From the NCBI RefSeq assembly GCF_030445035.2, contig NC_080701.1, positions 11,808,739-11,872,738 on the forward strand: DNA of 64,000 nucleotides. The letters run 5' to 3'. This document shows, in pieces, positions 63,201 to 64,000 of the stretch (positions are counted from its first letter, which is position 1; the number at the start of each line of letters is the position of its first letter). The position numbers were made by a program, and so were the translations under genes. Under the pieces are notes generated by a model. That model did no database searches. It saw nothing but the letters and a program-made list of their open reading frames with translations, and was not told where the DNA came from. Source of the stretch: Dasypus novemcinctus (Eukaryota; Chordata; Mammalia; Cingulata; Dasypodidae).

Positions 63201-64000
63201 ATTGAAAGGCTAGGCAGCATTTTCTAGATTTTCAGTGAACTTCAGCCCTGCCTGTAATGAATTCTTGCTGTGGCTGTCAGTTGGTCACTATCTGGAACGG
63301 GGAATCAGCTGCTCTTCAAAGTGGCAGAAACAGAGCATCGGACTTAAAAACGCGGTGAGAAGCAGCTAGCCCTGGCTGGGAAGGCCGGTGTCCCTTCTGA
63401 AAACACCTGTTGGTACACCGACCCCCAGCTGCCCCGCGGTACAGCGCCCGGGGCCTCACGCGCGGGCACCTCAACTCCACATCCACAGCCCAAGCGAGAC
63501 CAGCGGAAGGTCCCACTAGCCGGAAAAGAAAACGCAGCTCCAGCGGGAACCGAGGCCCGCCCCTCATCGGTTCAGGCCATAACCACAGACAGATAACGTG
63601 GCAGGCTTTTTCTTCCCTGGTTTCTCAATGGCCCCCCTAATAAACCCCCTGCTCCCACAGACCCCTCCCACCTACCCCAACCTCTCCGCCTTCCACTGGC
63701 TTCTGCTCAAGGAAGCCGAATCTCTCGAGACTTAGGAATCATTGCTCTCCTGCGCACAGGGGCGTGGGCAGGTACTTTTGCTTTCTGCCCTCCCCAGGGA
63801 GGACTTTTCATTTACAAGGCAGTGAGGAGGAGGAGGGAAGGAGGAGGGGGGAGGAGGGAGAGGGGGAGAGAGGAGGAGGGAGAGGAGGAGGGGGGAGGAG
63901 GAAGGAGGGAGAGGAAGGGGAAGAGGAAGGGGAGGAAGAGGAGAGGCAGAGAGGGAGGAGGGGGAAGGGGAGGAAGAGGAGAGGAGGAGGGGAGGAGGGG
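57219..64000 (-). other. DUSP4: DUSP4 intron 1 (partial)
   Basis: At least 6.8 kb, running out of the window. No rhodanese-domain coding is seen, so exon 1 lies further right. The first 500 bp (57230-57720) are CpG-rich. An AT-rich, unique-looking block lies at 61120-61420, a worn DNA-transposon-like piece at about 60265-60370 ('ttgtcatcctgaggggtcgt'), and the polypurine tract at the right edge. The other parts show nothing I can assign; open frames there follow from GC-richness. Confidence 0.85.
63824..64000. repeat. Polypurine tract (GGA/GA-rich), runs out of the window
   Basis: From 63824 to 64000 every base on the + strand is A or G except one C (63947). The make-up is GGA, GAGG and GGGG blocks. 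At least 177 bp. Such tracts can form triplex (H-DNA) or, from the G runs, quadruplex structures. Confidence 0.95.

Overview
The window is mammalian nuclear DNA, almost certainly from a xenarthran and most likely an armadillo. The pointer is a dense set of tRNA-Ala-derived SINEs of the DAS type, both a short form and a longer form of about 400 bp, together with xenarthran-looking L1 copies and old eutherian repeats (MIR, L2, MER5A-like, MER53-like). The species call rests on remembered SINE types and was not tested by a search.

Two protein-coding genes lie tail to tail. From base 1 to about 32660 on the + strand is the 3' part of TNKS (tankyrase-1). Ten coding exons are visible. They encode 431 residues that fit human residues 897-1327 without gaps: the last ankyrin repeats, a Ser/Thr-rich linker, the SAM domain and the whole PARP catalytic domain with its H-Y-E triad and CHCC zinc site. 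The stop codon is at 27304-27306. A 3' UTR of about 5.35 kb follows and ends at an AATAAA at 32641 with a GU-rich element behind it. On the - strand, from 64000 down to about 52240, is the 3' part of DUSP4 (MKP-2): three coding exons (57218-57073, 56502-56283, 56010-55625) carrying residues 145-394 with the complete phosphatase domain, and a 3' UTR of up to 3.4 kb. DUSP4 exon 1 (rhodanese/MAPK-docking part) lies beyond 64000.

Between the genes (32.66-52.24 kb) I find no gene. This stretch is retrotransposon-rich: fragments of several L1s in both orientations, SINEs nested in L1, and a small poly(A)-tailed LTR-like insert inside an L1. Stretches at 37.2-39.5 kb and 40.1-41.8 kb look unique. 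The DUSP4 end is GC- and CpG-rich, with a minisatellite of 16 GC boxes in intron 2. The window closes on a polypurine tract of at least 177 bp.

Tankyrase-1 poly-ADP-ribosylates AXIN, TERF1 and other partners, and DUSP4 dephosphorylates nuclear ERK/JNK/p38. They share no pathway that this sequence would show; their closeness is a matter of chromosome history. I found no new enzyme system. The points most worth a second look are a (TG)10T4 tract in place of a normal polypyrimidine tract at a TNKS splice acceptor, a fold-back-linked perfect 112-bp duplication in a TNKS intron, a dimer-of-dimers SINE array, inverted-repeat SINEs and a palindromic transposon in TNKS RNA, the GC-box minisatellite of DUSP4, and the LTR-like retroposed insert.
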